Positions 19,627-31,385 of a stretch of DNA of 64,000 bases are shown one piece after another. The stretch spans positions 62,001 through 126,000 of the forward strand of contig JARBJD010000133.1 of NCBI GenBank assembly GCA_033064195.1, read 5' to 3'. The notes beneath the pieces are model-generated. The model was not told the DNA's origin, searched no databases, and was given only the letters and a program-made list of their open reading frames with translations. The DNA is from Blattamonas nauphoetae. Lineage: Eukaryota > Preaxostyla > Oxymonadida. A program made the translations under genes and the position numbers. Within the stretch, counting starts at the first letter, position 1. Each line of letters opens with the position of its first letter.

Positions 19627-22600
19627 TCACGATCGGATGTCGAGTTGATCGTTCGCTTTCGGATTCTCAGCGTGTGTGTCTGCAGCCACCACCGAACACA
19701 GCCCATCCACAACTGATTTCAGACTCGGCCGTTCCTTCGGGTCAAGCGAGAGACTCCACGAGATCAGAGAACGAATCTCTTCATCCAACACAAGTTTCAT
19801 GTTCGGCTTCTCTCCTCCCTCGTTCTGACGCGTTGCATTTGCTTCGTCCATCTCTTTCCACGGCACTTCTCCTGTCCAGATCTCCCAAAGAACAAGACCA
19901 AGACTGAACACGAGCGCCGACTCTCCATCAATCTTCTCCCCACTCCACGCTCCAATCTCAGGCGCTCGCCATCGAAGGCCCTCAGCTGCCTTTCCTGTCG
20001 CTGCTGAGAGCCTCCCCCCGAAAAAAGACTTCTCACTATCCGGCTGGAGTTCATGTTCTTGTTCCTGTGCTCCGTTTTCGTTCTTCACTTCTGTCTCTTC
20101 CCTTCCTTCATCAATCGTCCCCAATCGAAGCAGAACCGATGTATTGTTCACCAGAACACAGTGTGGGGAGAAATGTGTAAAAATCCCACTGTTCTTGTGC
20201 TCCTTCGAGATTCGTTCAAGAATCTTCGCAACTCTGTGTGACATTGTTCGCTTGTCAATCACATTCCGCTTTTCAGGTCTGTGGAGAATGTCAAACAGCG
20301 TGTCTGCTTTCATCCAATCAACAACCCCAACCTCTCCCGTCTCTCCCAACACTTCCACCAATTGCTGGCTCTCCACTGGATATGGCTCGGATGTCGCATT
20401 CTCACCAATCTGTTGGGGACTGGTTGTTTGGTTCATCTTGATCAGATGGTCTACGCTGTTTTCGGGAATGGTTTCTTCCATTTTCTGTTCCAGTTCTTGT
20501 CTTGTTTCATCTTCTTCGTCCATTTCCTTCAGTTTCACTGTGTCTTTGTTCTTCACATCTCGCTTTCCTCGTCGACGCCAGCAGATGAACACAAGAACCA
20601 TCATAAGAAGAAGGAGGACTGAGAGAGAGATCACGAGAGGAAGCCACCATTTCATGTTCTCTCTCACTGATTCCGAGCGACGCTCTGATACTGATGATCG
20701 AATGAGAAACGAGTCAGACGTTCGGAACGATTCTGATGATGTTGAGTCTGATGTCGTGTTTGAGCGTGAACTAAACAAGAGACGACCTCGCCATTCCAGC
20801 GACGAATCCAGAGATGAGAGAGAGGACAACAAGATCGAAACTGAGATGTGTGTGTCGTTCTTCCATTCCGTTGATTCTGAAGACAGAGCAAATGATTTGG
20901 ATTTTCCCTCTTTCTCAGCTGTCGATGAAACAATCTCAAACACTTCCAAAACCAGGCCACACGGAAACAGTGTCGACCCAACAATCCAGATCGAGAATGT
21001 CTTGTCCTTCTTTCTGAACACACTCGACGATTCCGAAGTGGAGAGAGTTGGAATGAAGAATGGAGCAGAACGAATCGATTCCAGTCCTTCCAACGAACAG
21101 TCGTTTTGCGAGATCCACGGCGAAGGGCTTGTCGGTGTGCCATCTCCTCCACTCAGACTCCCAATCATGATCTTCCCTCCACCCGAACAGTGGATGTTCC
21201 GGCGAGCAGATGTGAAGAGAGGATCGTTCGGCGAGTTCTCGAAGAAAGACGAAGAAACAATAGAGACACTCCCTCCCTTCATGTTCACTACTCCAGAGGC
21301 TAGATGCGAGAATGTGCTGAACTCCACTGACACTGTCGAGTTTTCGAGAATGAACGCTCCACTCGTCCACGAACAAGAGAAGGGCTCAGAATTGAATGTC
21401 GGAGAGGGAGATTGTGAAGATCCCACGAAAGACGACGATTCGAGCGCCAGAGTACCATTCACAACAACAACGAAGATCAGAGAAGGTGACGACGCGAGCA
21501 CAACATCAACATGGTTCATCAACAGCGATGATTCGGTGATCGAAATCATCCCTTCCCCTTCTTTCATTGTTGGAGATGCAGACACAAACAGTTCGGGTTT
21601 CGTTGTCTCTCCTGATTTCACTCCAACTTCCATCCCTTTCGAGATCACAATCTGCTTCGATTGTGTTGTGTTGTGCACGATATCCAGCGTCACTTTCGAC
21701 ACTCCAACTCCATCAACAACCCACCACGCTGCTTCAATAGTTGAGCACGGCAAGCTCTCTTCTCCACAAAACCATTCTGATGATCCTGAAGACGAGTCAA
21801 CAAACAGTGTCAGCTTCGGAGGACCTGGTTTGGTTTCGAATGAGAGCGACGGATCAAACAGAATCACGCCATCATTCTCATCCAATCCAACAATCGACGA
21901 GATTGTGTAGTTCGTCGAGAATTCCAGAGAATCGGACCATCCAATCCGAAGTTGCGATGATTTCGCAAGTTCAGCATCAACCACTCCAATCACGAAAGAG
22001 ATAGACGAGGAGAGTGTGACTCTGAAGTCCTTCCCAACTGGCAGGTTCGATCCAACAAACGAAACGGAACACGATGTCAGAAGAGTGTTGGTGAAAGCGA
22101 ACGAAGCGGAAAGAAGACGAGGAGAGGGAGGAATTACTGCTTTGATTCCATCGTTCACGAGGAATGAAGATGTTTCGCCTGTTTTGATGCTCACTGTGTA
22201 TTCTTTCGCAAATTCTAATGTGTTCGTACTTTCCGAACTCGAAACAGAGAAATCAGCAAAGCAGTGTGTTGAATCTGTCGCGTTCAGTGATGAAACAGAA
22301 GTCCAGAATGTCGATTCATCGTTCAGCCAGATTAGTCCCATCTCAGAATGAAGTGCGCGTCCTTCGAAGAAGAGACGCACTTTCGTTCTGTCTCTGTTCA
22401 GCTCTGCTTTCAAACACTTCTCAATTCGGGCTGGCTCATCCGGCGTGTGGAATGTGAGTGAGGACGTTGGAACTGCCTGCCTGAAATCCAAAGACACAAA
22501 CGAATTCACTTCGTATTCCGTTCCATATTTCAGATCTGAATCCAACAATGGATACAGTTTCGCTGTCCATTCTGGCAATCTTAATTCCGACGAAGGAAGA

Positions 22601-24109
22601 AGATCAACTGTTTTTGTGTGTGGCGATTCTTCCACTCCCACTTCTGTCAGCGTCACTTTGTATCCAGGCGCCACAAATCCTTCTCCAACAAATCCAATCG
22701 TCATCGAATCATTTCCATCCGTTTGCTCGATTCCTGTCAGTGTTGCTGGCGGATAGGGAATGGAGAATGAGAATGAAGTCGCCAGGACGAGTGGCTTCGA
22801 ATCACACAGCACTTCAACAACTTCGTATTCCCGTTCGTATTTCAGTTTTGATGAGTCTGTGGAAGAGAGTTGGCTTGATCCTGTCAGCGAGTCAAATGAG
22901 AGAGAAAGCGAGATTGTGAAGTTATTTTGATCTGAATCCTTCACTTTCATCGAATATGTTCCTGTTTTTAGTAAATATCCAGTCAGTTCGAACGATGCTT
23001 CGCTTGTCCCTTCCAGTTTTGTGGAAACCGACAGAATCGGCGGACCGATGGACCAGCCAGGAATGCTGGCACTTCGGATCGTGTATGACTTCCCTTCGGA
23101 GAGGATGGGGAGAACACCCTGTGTTCCAATCGACACTTCGACTGTTCCAGTGGACGAACCAGTGTCTGCTGTCCCAAAATCAATGTGGACGAGACGAGGA
23201 ACATTCGATCCCTCCAACAGCACTCCCATCGTTCCCTTCACTGCTTTCGTTGTTGTGATGGTGACCGTTGCTGCGTCATCTCCCATCAACACTTCAAATA
23301 ATGAAATTCCTGTCTTCTGTTCTTCTGTCAGTTGAGGCACATGCGTACTATCTTCACCAGTGTCATTGTAGAAATCAACATTTGGTGAACCAGAAGTTGA
23401 ATCACAAAACTTGATTGTGATCGAGTCTTCGTTATCAGATGTCACGTTCCAAAAATGCATGTCCTTCGAGGCCGGTGTCTCTGAACAGGAACACTCTCTG
23501 AATTGGAGGAAGGAGAGGGCAATCGGCAAGAGAGTCTGGATGTTACACGCTCCTCCATTTAGAGTCGACGAGCACAAAACAAACGCACAGTTGGAGATGA
23601 TTGTTGGGGACGTGTATGATAGCACTGCGCCGGCACAACGAGCATGGCAAGAATCGAACAAGCTGCTGTCAATCGTCACTTGTGAGGAATTGTAGGCGTG
23701 GAGAGCACCACCAGCAGAGGAGAGATTGTTATTTTCATCAACACACTTGCAGTCGGTAAACGAGGATCTCGAGATTAGAATTGGACGAAATTTAGACGGA
23801 TAACACAAGAAGTCAACCGCTCCTCCATCTTCGCGGCCGGAAGTGACACTGCAGTTGTGGAAGAAACACTGGTCGATGGTGAGAGACGCTACAGATGCAT
23901 AAAGACAGATTGCTGCACCTCCGCGAAAACTGTCTCCGATGGCGGCGGTCATTTCTTTGAACGAGCACAGGGTGTACGAAACAGACGTGTATGTGTCGTC
24001 GAAGAAGAGTAAGAATCTATCACCTTGCGTGAACGCTGTGAGCGATTCGGATTTTTCTTTTTGGGAGTTCTCTTTGCGAACACACGAACAGAACGACGTG
24101 TTCACACAT
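19627..24109 (-). CDS. Surface receptor 2, main body (beta-helix/TIG-like repeats, TM, pseudokinase)
   Basis: C-terminal ~1,490 codons of a gene that starts at 27722 and is split by three inserted elements. It begins inside the beta-helix region (CSFKEMTAAIGDSFRGGAA), passes into tandem ~100 aa Ig/TIG-like repeats (VSFVGSNLPVGKDFRVTL), then a second beta-helix-like block, one membrane segment (LVISLSVLLLLMMVLVFICW) and a cytoplasmic tail. The tail has kinase C-lobe features (LRWRAPEIG, VFSLGLVLWEIWTGEVPW) but no intact ATP-binding lobe, HRD or DFG, so it is a pseudokinase. The three pieces, keeping one copy of each target-site duplication, total 5,412 nt, exactly 1,804 codons. Whether the gene is expressed is unknown. 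Paralog of the genes at 9157 and 36660. Confidence 0.85.
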
Positions 24110-25208
24110 GTGCGAATCCGCAACGACTACGCATTCTCGAGAATCCCCTCCAAAATCAACTCACAACTGGAAGATGAAGATGATATCAATAATCACTCGT
24201 TTGTTTTTGTATTTTGTTCCTCCTTGTTGATATTTGGTTCACCCATTTTAGAGTTTTGATCATTCACAGTCACTCTGTCGACCACTAATCCACAGCAAAA
24301 ACACACAATCTCAGGACAAAAATCAGACTACTAGGCCTTAGTCACATAAGTTTGCACAAAGTATGTCTCAATTGTGGTATTTATCTTCTCAAAGTGACGT
24401 GGTGTGAATGATGGACTGATAGTCAACCATCGAAGAATTCATCAGATTCATCACCATGTATTCAATGGTAGCAATTGATTTCACACAATCGTTGTCGAAA
24501 TACACTCTTACAAGCTGTCAATTCAAAAACAGGCACTTTCTTTGTCAGATTCCAATAGAAGAACATAATTCCTCACATGAATGTGCTTCCTTCTTCAATT
24601 ATCCGACTGTATCTCCAATCAGATGAAAATCAGAGCCAATTTGATGTGAGACTGACTCTTTCCAATGGCTCACATCGATCAACGATTCCACAAAACTTTG
24701 TGAGTATTCTCAACGAAATCATGCATACGATATAGGATTCAACTTTTTTCAGAAACAGAAACTCAGTCTCGCCGTTATAGTACACGGGTCTCACGATTCG
24801 AACAATTGAAAACGCAATAAAATATTTGTCGACACTATTCAACGGTGGTTCTGTCAAATGATATTTTTTCTACCGAATTAGGTGATTTGAAGTGCTATTC
24901 TTGGCGCAGCCAAAGTGATTTCCGTGAAGATCGACAAACGGTTCCTGTCGCGATCCTTCGGTCGATTGACCTTCAGACTCTAATGAAAACATCAAAGTCT
25001 CCATTGTCTGAGAGAATTCGATCCGACAACACTCAAACATCTAAATCACAAACAGAATTCACTCTGAAGAAACAGATTGTCAGTCACCCTCGAATTAAGT
25101 CGAAAGGAGACAAACCAATAAGTGATTTTTAATACCATTGACCATTCACTTCAGTGATTTGAGTTTGATCACGAAACTCGAAAGTGCGTAGTCGTTGCGG
25201 ATCCGCAC
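24110..25208. mobile_element. 1.1 kb TIR element, copy 1 (ACAT target)
   Basis: 1,099 bp. Its ~32 bp terminal inverted repeats start GTGCGAATCCGCAACGACT (left) and GTGCGGATCCGCAACGACT (right, inverted). ACAT lies on both sides (24106-24109 and 25209-25212). Only frames shorter than 100 aa are present and no transposase was recognised, so it is probably a non-autonomous DNA element. It abuts a second element of almost the same size. Confidence 0.78.
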
Positions 25209-25212
25209 ACAT

Positions 25213-26310
25213 GTGCGAATCCACGATGACTACACACTTTCGAATTTTTTGAAATAAATCAGACAACAAAACCAAATAAGAAGTGAGATCATACGACGCA
25301 TCTAAATTTCTCTTCTAACGAGCTCTATAGTGATAAACGGTCACAACTTTCTTCTGTCGTCATTATCTACGAACATGTGAGGTTTCTGTTTTGTTGAACT
25401 GGAAATTATCAGACAGTGAATGTTTTGATGCTGAAACTGGAGCTTGAAGGACAAACAACCAAAACACGGTGATATCCGACATTGTGATCAGATCGCAGAA
25501 AATGACTTCCCAATGTCTCGTGTGTCATTCAAAAGAATCTTATTCGACTCTGTTCTTGTTTTTAGTGATATAACGTCCCGAGTTTATTCTCGCAAAGGAT
25601 ATGGTCGACTTCAGAAGTTGGTTCGAAGCAAACACGGGAACTGAATGGCGACTGACTATTGTCATGTCTGAAAATGTTGATAAAAAGGGATCAAACACGA
25701 CCAAGTTGGATAAATATGTCTGGTTCCGTCTAAATGCGAATCGCAGTGAACTGTCGATTGGAGTCTGTTTCTTTTGTGATTGACTCAGAATGGCATAGGT
25801 TGGGAGACGATTCCTGAAAACAGATAAGATTTGTGCGATTGTTTGATTGACCATGTCCTTTGGATGAGATTGAAGATAGAAATCGCCTGATTTTGACCGG
25901 ATTGGTTTGAGGAGTGTATTGTCCGAAAAAATGTGTGAAATGAGTTGTCAACACCGATGATATGGTGTTTGGTTTGATCACTAGTTTACTTGTTGGAGAT
26001 CAGGATAAAAGAATGGACTTCCTTTTCTTGCGAACCAATATTCGACGAGAGAGCTGAATTTGTGAGATATTTGATGAGAATGTGACATAATCTGATATTT
26101 ATTAGTGGAAGACTGACTTTCTGCGATTGATAAGGTCTCAAAAGAAGATGCAATCGAAACCAATTTTCTGAAATGGGCGAGCGAAATGAAACGAACAAGG
26201 AATGAAATGGCAAAAGAAAGGTATGAGACGTGATCTCCTCTTCCTTCTATTGGTCACGACTCAATCTGGTGTGTTTTTGAGGATAGTGCGAAGTCATCGT
26301 GGATTCGCAC
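25213..26310. mobile_element. 1.1 kb TIR element, copy 2 (ACAT target)
   Basis: 1,098 bp. Terminal inverted repeats start GTGCGAATCCACGATGACT at both ends. It is flanked by ACAT at 25209-25212 (shared with copy 1) and 26311-26314. Interior sequence shows no obvious similarity to copy 1 by eye despite the equal length, and no transposase was recognised. Confidence 0.78.
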
Positions 26311-27136
26311 ACATCTCAAACTCCCTCCCAAATTCACATCCAACATTCCCATCCCTCGGTCGTGATTCTGGCTCTGAGAAACCAAACTCCCAACAATTCT
26401 TTGAACAACAGTTCCAAATCCCTTCCAACTTTTCCGAAATTTAGCAGTTTCATCCGATCGGCTACTCATGTTCACCAATGAGCAAAATTCCATGGTTGTG
26501 CAGGCCGAACCCAGAAAAACCGATCCAAAATCCCGATTCTCATTCGAAGCCATCCCAAAAGAGTAGAGAGGGCCAGTTCCCATCCAAAGTGTTTGCGACC
26601 TCATCGAGATCCCTTGTCCAACTATTGAAAGCGATTCTCGTCCTCCGTTGTGTTCGCTTTCATATTCAGGTGCAGATATTTTGAAATCATTTCGCGAATG
26701 GCACACATCGACAAACGGGGCAACAAAATGTCGAGGCGATTCGTGAGTGCACTGCGAGAGCAGAATCGAAGATGAAGATCCGGATATTCCGTCGCCAGAG
26801 CAGCGGATCACCAATGGAGAGTGCAATCCATCCGAAATCACACTGCTCAGCCACAAATACACAGTCGATGACGACACAATGCACAGTCCAGATTCTGTCG
26901 ACATGCACAACGCCCGAACTCTTTCTGCGCGAAATGAGCTGTTCCAAATCGAAAACATGAACTTCCGGCCTTCAGATTCATCGTTCTTTTCTGAACTTCG
27001 TTCTTCCATATTGCATTCCAGAATCGTGTTGTTCCCAACCAACGAAATATCAGCAGATTTCACTTGGATTGTTCTGAAAATGGTTGCGGAATTTGGGAGA
27101 TGGATGGTTTCCATTCCATCTTTTCCAACGTTCTTC
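26311..27136 (-). CDS. Surface receptor 2, N-terminal beta-helix piece
   Basis: About 275 codons continuing the same gene, between the MITE at 27137 and the paired 1.1 kb elements. Sequence such as SIVGQGISMRSQTLWMG and GMLDVNLGGSLRCV aligns with the same region of the receptor at 48258-46909 (GTTMLDANLGGNLACL). The reading frame resumes at 24105 after removal of the inserts with one ACAT kept. Typical beta-helix surface sequence, extracellular by position. Confidence 0.8.
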
Positions 27137-27612
27137 TAGTACCCGGATAAACCCGTTAAGTCGGATAAACCCGTTACCAACATACCCCACTTCACATTGA
27201 AACTTTTATTATGACGACTGATATGTTGTGCTTGAAAGAAAGTTATTGTTCGAATTCTGAAATGATTTGTCCCCTGTTCAGTTGTTTGATCGAGGTCAAT
27301 GGGTCAGTTCAAATCGATGAATGACCAGCCACGACACCCTGTATGTGATGCTGAGTACAAAGAGGTTGCATCTCAATGTACCATCCCTTGGACGCGTGGG
27401 AAGACATTGGCTAAGTTCCGAGCACATTTCGACTTTCACTTTTCTCATTCCATTTCGCAATCATTCTTTCAACAGTGACTCCTGTTTTAAAAATAATGAA
27501 AAGAGTAATGAACGGGAAGTGGAAGGATAATTTTAGTGAAGAGGGGGGACTGCTATGCTCATGTGGAATGGTTAACGGGTTTATCCGCTCTAACGGGTTT
27601 GTCCGGGTACTA
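27137..27612. mobile_element. MITE, family 1 copy 2 (476 bp)
   Basis: Starts TAGTACCCGGATAAACCCG and ends with its inverted counterpart. Flanked by TTC on both sides (27134-27136 and 27613-27615). Reverse-complement relative of the element at 18576-19049. It sits inside the first coding segment of receptor 2. Confidence 0.82.
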
Positions 27613-27722
27613 TTCGTTCTTCCTTCCAATTCCGGAAGCTCCTCCAGAAATAGTGATGATGTCTTGTCAATGTGGCGAGTCTGCACATTCGTGAAGATGG
27701 CCGCCACAAAAAGAACAAACAT
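27613..27722 (-). CDS. Surface receptor 2, signal peptide segment
   Basis: The ATG at 27722 opens MFVLFVAAIFTNVQTRH, a clear signal peptide, followed by SSLFLEELPELEGR before the MITE. With one copy of the TTC duplication kept, the frame runs directly into the piece at 27133. This identifies the true start of the gene, which would otherwise look like an N-terminally truncated frame. Confidence 0.75.
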
Positions 27723-27976
27723 CCAATGATGATGAAGAATTGATGATCCTTCCCATAAAGAGTGACCAAAACTGGAACATCACTTCTCGTTTTGAGATGG
27801 AAGGCTTTCACCGACATCTTTCACAATACTCCTCTGTCACACGTTGAATCATGAAGTTGATAAAAAGATTCCTTTGATGAGATGAGAATAATCAATGAAG
27901 TGAGATGTATTTTGAACACAAAATGTTTCGGATTCATCCAATCGTAACGATTCCACATGGATGAGAGTTAACAACA

Positions 27977-30811
27977 TCAACGAGTCACAAACCAACCAGA
28001 AATATCATTGAAATTCGCTCCCAAGAACAGCATCATTCGTGTAAGTCTGTGTTTGGTCTCAGAACAGTCGAAATCCTTCCTCACGAAGAGGAACTCGGCA
28101 GCATCTTGCCATCCTTCCTCCAGCATGTTCGGGATTGTCCTCCGAATCGCCGTGAGCCTGTCGCCCTCGATGTGAAAATATTCACCCCGATCGACAATCA
28201 TGTGGAAGTACACAGCACACGCGTGGAAATGCTCGTCGAGCAAACCAGCCACAAAGCGAGAGAAGAATCCAGTTCGACAGAGACACTCTGTAACCACACG
28301 CTGATCACACACGTTGCAGATTAGGATGAAGAGATTCCCACGTCGCACCCTTTCTGATTTCTCGAATGTGCGGGGTTGGATGAAGTGTCTGCAGATACGA
28401 TCGACGGATGGAGCAAGCAGTCGCTCGAGTTGTGGCAGATTCAGTCGAGCAGTGCAGTGGCGAACGGTTGGGAAGCTTTGGAATTCAAAAGTGAGAATGA
28501 TCCAGTCAAGTTGATTCGAGTCGGAGTCGGGTGAGGTAGTGTTCTGGCAGCGTTTTCGAAACAGAAGCAAGACAGACTCCAAATCCACGTCGTCCCACTC
28601 GTCGAATGTTGGCTGAATGGTGTCGGGTCGAGGGCGGAGGAGAGATTTGATTGGCGCTCGATCATAAAACTCAACGTGGAGGGAGAGGAGAGACTCGAGT
28701 GTGTGGAAGTATTGTTCAGTCGACCGCCCAGCTTTTCTGAACAATTCTGGCAGATAGACACAACCGAAACTCCTTTTACAGTACACGCAGATCCGAAAGA
28801 TGGTGTCGTCATCCAAAGGCGAGTCGCTGGCGAGCAGAGCAACAATTCTGTCCACATTGTTGAGGATCAGAGGGTCAGAATGAGGAGAAATCAGGTCAGA
28901 CGTGAGGATGAAGGGAGGAGGTGAGGACGACAGGGCAGCGGTATCCATCTCCCGTCTCACTTCTTCTCGAAATGATCTTGTCTTGGAGTGATCACAGTCC
29001 GATTTAAATAATCGGAACAGAAAGCCCAGAATCGTGTCACTGTACTCCTCATCCAAAGCGAACGGGTTGAAGGAGAGATGGACGATGTATTCCTTCGTCT
29101 GTTTGTAGAACGCGAGGTAGAGTTCGTCAATTTCACTCCGAAGCTCAGGTGTCCAACGTCTTGTCCGGAAGTGTCCAAAACAAGGGAAGTCCCAGACATC
29201 ATCTTCACTCGGATACGTCTTTTCGTCTTCGAACTTCTGAATTTCAGTGAGATGTTCTTTCAACATTTTAACGAGTTCTGCGTGGAAGGTGATGAATTCA
29301 ACAGTGAAGGGCAGCGAAGATGGATCAACAGCGTTGACGAAGTGTGTGAACCATCAATTCCAAACGTCCTTCAGAAAGGTCTCTTTGTCCACGGCACTCA
29401 TTAATTGTCGGAAAACCTTGTAAACGAGGACAGAATGGTGTGGTCGAGTGGGGGTGAAGAGAGTCCAGAAGGCTTTCGAGTCCAATTTCGACGAAATGAC
29501 GACCTTTCCGATGAGTTTGAGATCAACAGTGTCACCAGAACAGAAGTCCAGGTGAACTCCCGCCGGGATCTGATCCAGAAAACTCATTACTGCCTCGAAC
29601 CCCAAATCGGAGATCTGCCTCCCCTTGCTCACTTCACCCAGCAGACACTCAAATTGCTTCGTCCAAGCGATGGTGTCGACGGATTTTGAGTTAGATGAGT
29701 GAAAATAGAGGGCTGCGTCACTTAAAGAAGGAATGCCCAACACAGAAGCAAGTTCTTCCGAGATTTTCTTGTTAAGCTCACCAAAGAACCGTTGAAGTGT
29801 CGGTGAGGATGGCAGAGACTGTGGTCGAAGAAAGAAGGGACTGAACTTGGTTGCCGTGAGAAGAAGGGTGAGCCCGGGGCAATGATCAGTGGGACAAGCT
29901 GGAATGTCCATGAGAGACTGCAGATACGAGCAGAATGATTGGTACATTGGTTCAGTGATATTGGATGGGCTTGTTCGGCCTCCGAAATAGAGGCGGATAT
30001 TCTCGGGTGAGGAGTAGCGGAGAATGTCGTCAACAATCGAGACGAGGAGGCGGTGGAATTCGATGGTTGTGTTGTTCAGTGGAATTTCGTGTGGTTTCAG
30101 GACAGAGAAGAGTGTTGCCAATAATCCTGTTAAACCCACTGCAATTGTGAAAGTAATCGATGATTTATGGAGGCCAATGACGAAGAAAGAGAGAGCAGCT
30201 GTTTTGAGTGCGTCAGAAGGAAGCGAAACAAGGTTGATCAACGACGACAAGAATCTTGTTGTGCGGCGTTTCTCTTCTGGGTAAGCAGCCTCCAGGATGT
30301 CGTTGAGGGAAGAAATGCGACGTTCAATGTACATGCCTGTATTGTTCAGAAATCGGATCGCATGATTTACTTCGGACTTGGACAGAGTCAAGGCAGAATC
30401 AACTTGATCGAATAGCGAGAGACACCCCTGCTGGATATCCTTTTCCGTGATCGAATCCTGCGAGATCACTCTCCAATCCGACATGACAGAGGCGGAAAGA
30501 GAGATCTCGCCATCCTTTAGGGGTGCTTGTTCCGACATTGTCAGAACATTGAGTCGCTTTCTTTTCATTTCGTACTGAAGAATCCGCTTTGAAATCTGGG
30601 TATATTGCCGGTCATTGGCACTAATTGTGAATGCATCAGTTGTTGATATGATCGGAGGTAAGTCAAGTGAGGGTTCGCTGTTGACATCGATGGATTCCGT
30701 AAGTACAGAATGAACAATTGGTGTGTTTTCAGTTGAAGATTGAATACGTTGTAAGCGAGGAGGAGATTGTTTGTTGCTGTACTTTCTCCCCAATCTATGC
30801 TTGGGTGGCAT
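27977..30811 (-). pseudogene. Long helical protein D1 with one premature stop
   Basis: From the ATG at 30811 (MPPKHRLGRKYS) to 27977 is 945 codons with a single internal TGA at 29354-29356. The intact paralog D2 has CGA (Arg) there, in a WNRWFTHF context. The rest of the frame is undamaged, so this is either a young pseudogene or a truncated allele. The sequence is mostly helical with repeated Leu-rich blocks (SSLINLVSLPSDALKTAALS), reminiscent of HEAT/ARM-type proteins, but no named domain was recognised. It lies in a segment duplicated with the D2 region at 32.7-36.3 kb. Confidence 0.75.
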
Positions 30812-31385
30812 GCTGGTTGGATCACGACCCTTAATCCGTGACTGGTACCTGAACTCCGAGAATTGGTCGAAATCTCATCCTTTTAAACTCTTATCTCAAC
30901 AATGACGAGATATGGACAATAATACTGACAATCCGACAAAGTGAAAAGGCGTATTGATGAATGTGAGGAAGAAGACAAAAACAGAACGAAAAAACCAATC
31001 AATCACAGCCGCATTACTTCACACGAAGAAAATCATGCGATGGATAAGATCGACCTTTTGCGAAACGAATCACCAGTCACTTCAAGCCTATTCGAGACAA
31101 AAATTTCGCCCGATTTGAGAAAATCCTTCAAATCTCTTCCCTTGTACTCCACCTTTATTTTTCGCTCTCTATTTTTCGATAAAACCGTGTGAAAACCAAC
31201 AGATATGAGTCAAACAGTGAAATCAGATGACAAATACCTCCTTCACACACACTCTAATGCTTCTCGAACCAGCCCTCTCGTTTGTGCTTTGGTTCACTCG
31301 TTTCTGAAAACACATCAAAACGAAGAATTGGTTGTGGTGTGAAAGTGGGATGTTTCAAGCAAAACGAAGAGACAAGTGAAAGGAT
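30812..31385. other. Intergenic region, nothing recognised
   Basis: 5' flank of D1 and 3' flank of SPRY gene C. The first ~200 bp resemble the 5' flank of D2 (36263-36460). No gene seen. Confidence 0.5.

Noticed and set aside
24110-26310. The 1.1 kb inserts as spliceosomal introns
   Set aside because: No GT-AG pair at the borders restores the frame; terminal inverted repeats and ACAT duplications fit transposable elements.
27137-27612. MITE acting as an intron through its GTACCC and CTAG ends
   Set aside because: Splicing at those points would shift the reading frame by one.
29354-29356. Reassigned TGA codon
   Set aside because: TGA ends nearly all other genes here and the paralog has CGA at this place, so an ordinary nonsense change is simpler.
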